Source: Parachlamydiales bacterium
Lineage (GTDB): Bacteria; Chlamydiota; Chlamydiia; Chlamydiales; Rhabdochlamydiaceae
Direction of reading: 5' to 3'
Length of the DNA stretch: 8,332 bases
Assembly: GCA_020050965.1 (NCBI GenBank)
Contig: JAGVJV010000263.1
Span: 1-8,332, forward strand
The translations under genes and the position numbers were made by a program. Shown here piece by piece: positions 6,522 through 8,332 of this stretch (positions are counted from its first letter, which is position 1; each line of letters opens with the position of its first letter). The notes beneath the pieces are model-generated. The model saw nothing but the letters and a program-made list of their open reading frames with translations. It had not been told where the DNA came from and did not search any database.

Positions 6522-7815
6522 TAATTAGCAAAGCGAGCATCCCATTCTGAAACCCTTGGGCGAAATCGGCTTGCAATCGGACGATCATGACCGTAACCGC
6601 CAGTCCCATGCTCCCTCCAATTTCCTGGATCGTAACGAAAGTCCCTGAGGCAATCCCGGCAAAATTCTTGGATAGAGCAAATAGAGCCCCTGTCGTTGTG
6701 GGAGTAATAATGAGACTGATCCCAAGGCCCAGCCCAGCTGTAGCTAACGCAATGATCATTGGAGTGCTATCGTGACTATAGTAAAACTGCAGAAACGATG
6801 AGAAAATCATCATGATAAACCCGATAAAGATTAGCCTCCGCGGGCCCACTTTATTGTAAAAATGGCCTGAGAGGGGAGAGATGAGCCCAATTGGGACAGA
6901 GAAGGCGAGCATCAATAGACCTGCCTGCATGGGAGTGAAGCCAAGTTGCTTCTGAATGAAGAGGGGAATCAGAAAGATCCCCGCCCAGAAAAAGGCAATC
7001 ATGCAAAAATTCCCCAGACAGCAGAGAAGAAACATCCGATTTTTAAACAGATCCTCCCGGATAATTGGCATCTCCGCCCTTTTTTCCGCAACCAGCAGTA
7101 AACCCAGAAAGAGAATACTCAATGCAAACAAACCCACCACGACCCAAATGTTCCATGCAGTGCATTGGATAGTCGCTAAAATAAAGAGCCCAATCGTCAG
7201 CGTCAGCAAAATCACCCCCGGCCAATCGAGCTTAGTTGATTCACCCTCCGTTTTCGACTCGCGCGCAAATAGCCCTGTCAAGACCAGCCCAAGCAGCGCA
7301 AAGGGGATATTGATCAAAAAAATCGAGCGCCAGCTAAAGTAACCAAGAATAATTCCGCCAACAATCGGCCCAAGCGCCAGCGTGATTCCGCCCGACGAAG
7401 CCCACATCCCAATCGCCGTGCTCTTCTTTTCCTCAGGATAGAGATCAATCAGCATCGCCTGCGAAAGAGGCAGCAAGATCGCCCCCGCCAGCCCATAAAT
7501 AGCTTGGAAGCCAATGATCATCTCCGGATTAACCGCCAAACCATCGCCAAGCATCGCAATCGAAAAGAGGATCGACCCGATCATATAGACCCGCTTGCGC
7601 CCAAAAATATCGCCAAGGCGCCCCATCGTCACCAGAGTAGAGGCAATAAAGATCCCGTAGATGTTGATGATCCATTGCAGCTCGGCCAAACTAGCCCCTA
7701 AGGCCTGCTGAATCGACTCCAAATTGGTATTGATCAGCGAAAAGCTAAGACCCATGGCCATGTTGCCAATGAGCACTCCGCATATCGCCAGCCATTTCTT
7801 CAGAAAAGAGCTCAT
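6436..7815 (-). CDS. MFS multidrug exporter, DHA2 (EmrB/QacA-type, about 14 helices)
   Basis: A 459-aa proton-coupled antiporter of the inner membrane that would expel drugs or other toxic compounds; substrate unknown. Motif A (GRLGDIFGRKR) lies between helices 2 and 3 at about residues 65-75. Motif C (ALGPIVGGIILG, about 147-158) is in helix 5 and marks exporters, followed by the FSWRSIFLINIP block. The LDWPGVILL segment begins the extra pair of helices typical of DHA2. About 14 hydrophobic segments are visible up to residue 443. I prefer ATG 7815 because GGGA lies 7 nt upstream; GTG 7818 in the same frame would add one residue. The start forms a TGATG junction with the upstream GyrI-like gene, so both are co-translated. 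The last 27 codons and stop are antisense to the end of treY. Confidence 0.93.
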   Translation of the reverse strand: MSSFLKKWLAICGVLIGNMAMGLSFSLINTNLESIQQALGASLAELQWIINIYGIFIASTLVTMGRLGDIFGRKRVYMIGSILFSIAMLGDGLAVNPEMIIGFQAIYGLAGAILLPLSQAMLIDLYPEEKKSTAIGMWASSGGITLALGPIVGGIILGYFSWRSIFLINIPFALLGLVLTGLFARESKTEGESTKLDWPGVILLTLTIGLFILATIQCTAWNIWVVVGLFALSILFLGLLLVAEKRAEMPIIREDLFKNRMFLLCCLGNFCMIAFFWAGIFLIPLFIQKQLGFTPMQAGLLMLAFSVPIGLISPLSGHFYNKVGPRRLIFIGFIMMIFSSFLQFYYSHDSTPMIIALATAGLGLGISLIITPTTTGALFALSKNFAGIASGTFVTIQEIGGSMGLAVTVMIVRLQADFAQGFQNGMLALLIISGVGLVSAILMPRRSKHTALSQIADLP

Positions 7816-8276
7816 CACTGAATCCCAATATAAAGCAAAATTTCGGGATTAGTTTCTGGATGAAAACCCAAAGGATAAAGCTCGAAATCAGCAATAAAGG
7901 TTCGCCTTAGATTTCCCTGCCAAATCCACTGCCAAACCTCCATAAGCTTTTCTGGAAATTTTCCCGAAATCTTAAATACAGCATACTTGGCAGCTGGAAT
8001 ATGCTTCAGCACTAGCCCCGGCGGGATTGCTCCTGCAACCGTCACCTCGCATCCCGCAACAAGTGTATAGGGCTTGGTGTGATCCTTCTCGTATTCGCAA
8101 TAAAGGCCAAGGACCTCGCCCGTCTTTTGATTAGGGATTTTCCCTTGAATACCATCACGGTAAAACCGACCCCAGAAGGGGGGGATATCTCGCGCAGCTT
8201 GCATGCCTTCATTGGTTGTCCTCACATCGATGCCCATGACCTGCATCGGCCCCTTCTCAATTACTATATAGTGCAT
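7815..8276 (-). CDS. Stand-alone GyrI-like / AraC-type effector-binding domain protein
   Basis: A 153-aa protein consisting only of the effector-binding fold seen in GyrI, BmrR and Cass2-like proteins, with no DNA-binding domain. Visible features are PPFWGRFY (32-39), VLGLYCEYEKDHTKPY (55-70), LVAGCEV (72-78) with conserved E77, IPAAKYAVFKISG (93-105), a helix with W115, W117 and W119, and the closing strand ILLYIGIQ. Members bind amphipathic small molecules; some hydrolyse cyclopropane-containing genotoxins and GyrI itself protects gyrase. Start chosen at ATG 8276 because AGAGGA lies 6 nt upstream; an in-frame ATG at 8321 would add an uncharacteristic 15-residue leader. Its TGA overlaps the exporter start, so the pair probably acts together in drug sensing, sequestration or detoxification plus export. 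Which one cannot be told from sequence. Confidence 0.88.
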   Translation of the reverse strand: MHYIVIEKGPMQVMGIDVRTTNEGMQAARDIPPFWGRFYRDGIQGKIPNQKTGEVLGLYCEYEKDHTKPYTLVAGCEVTVAGAIPPGLVLKHIPAAKYAVFKISGKFPEKLMEVWQWIWQGNLRRTFIADFELYPLGFHPETNPEILLYIGIQ

Positions 8277-8332
8277 TCTTAATCCTCTTGTATCTATCCC
8301 TATATCTAGACTATCATCCATTAGAATTTTAA

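Noticed and set aside
6956..7342. 128-codon plus-strand open frame
   Set aside because: It is antisense to transmembrane segments of the MFS exporter, has a basic low-complexity composition and no ribosome binding site logic; a shadow of the real gene.
8277..8321. 15-residue N-terminal extension of the GyrI-like protein
   Set aside because: The downstream ATG 8276 has a strong AGAGGA site at 6-nt spacing and starts directly with the first strand of the fold.
1..8332. tRNA, rRNA, CRISPR arrays, insertion sequences or attachment sites
   Set aside because: Looked for repeats, inverted ends and RNA gene signatures across the window and saw none.

Overview
The window looks like part of an intracellular-bacterium genome, most plausibly a Chlamydia-like (environmental chlamydial) lineage. 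This is inferred from a DPE2-type MalQ relative next to a trehalose-forming TreY, a tandem pair of large uncharacterised proteins with a cysteine-protease-like signature resembling secreted effectors, moderate base composition, and mostly modest ribosome binding sites. No rRNA, tRNA or marker protein is present, so the taxonomic guess is tentative.

Left part (1-2399, all on the minus strand): a small four-helix membrane protein of the YvlD/phage-holin-4 family, then, behind its own promoter, two tandem paralogous genes joined by an ATGA overlap. The first paralog is complete (407 aa). The second runs off the left edge and 241 codons are visible. Both carry a Gly-Leu-Cys...Cys...Trp motif and a downstream His. 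The complete one also has a downstream Asp, giving a candidate Cys-His-Asp arrangement like that of papain-like/C58 effector proteases. The left end of the window is therefore coding.

Middle part (2400-6521, plus strand): a divergent promoter region with a 13-bp palindrome, a membrane-anchored protein of unknown function (209 aa), a shortened 4-alpha-glucanotransferase relative (350 aa) and a full-length maltooligosyltrehalose synthase TreY (715 aa). The last two overlap by ATGA. TreY keeps its catalytic residues. The MalQ-like protein appears to have lost all three catalytic carboxylates and parts of the barrel, yet stays open, so it reads as a pseudoenzyme translationally coupled to TreY. 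TreZ and TreX, which would complete the glycogen/maltodextrin-to-trehalose route, are not in the window.

Right part (6436-8276, minus strand): a stand-alone GyrI-like effector-binding protein followed, with a TGATG junction, by a DHA2-type MFS drug exporter, together resembling a small drug-handling operon. The exporter gene converges on treY and their 3' ends overlap by 86 bp, so there is no room for a conventional terminator between them.

The two strongest leads are the paralogous protease-like pair and the catalytically degenerate MalQ coupled to an intact TreY.
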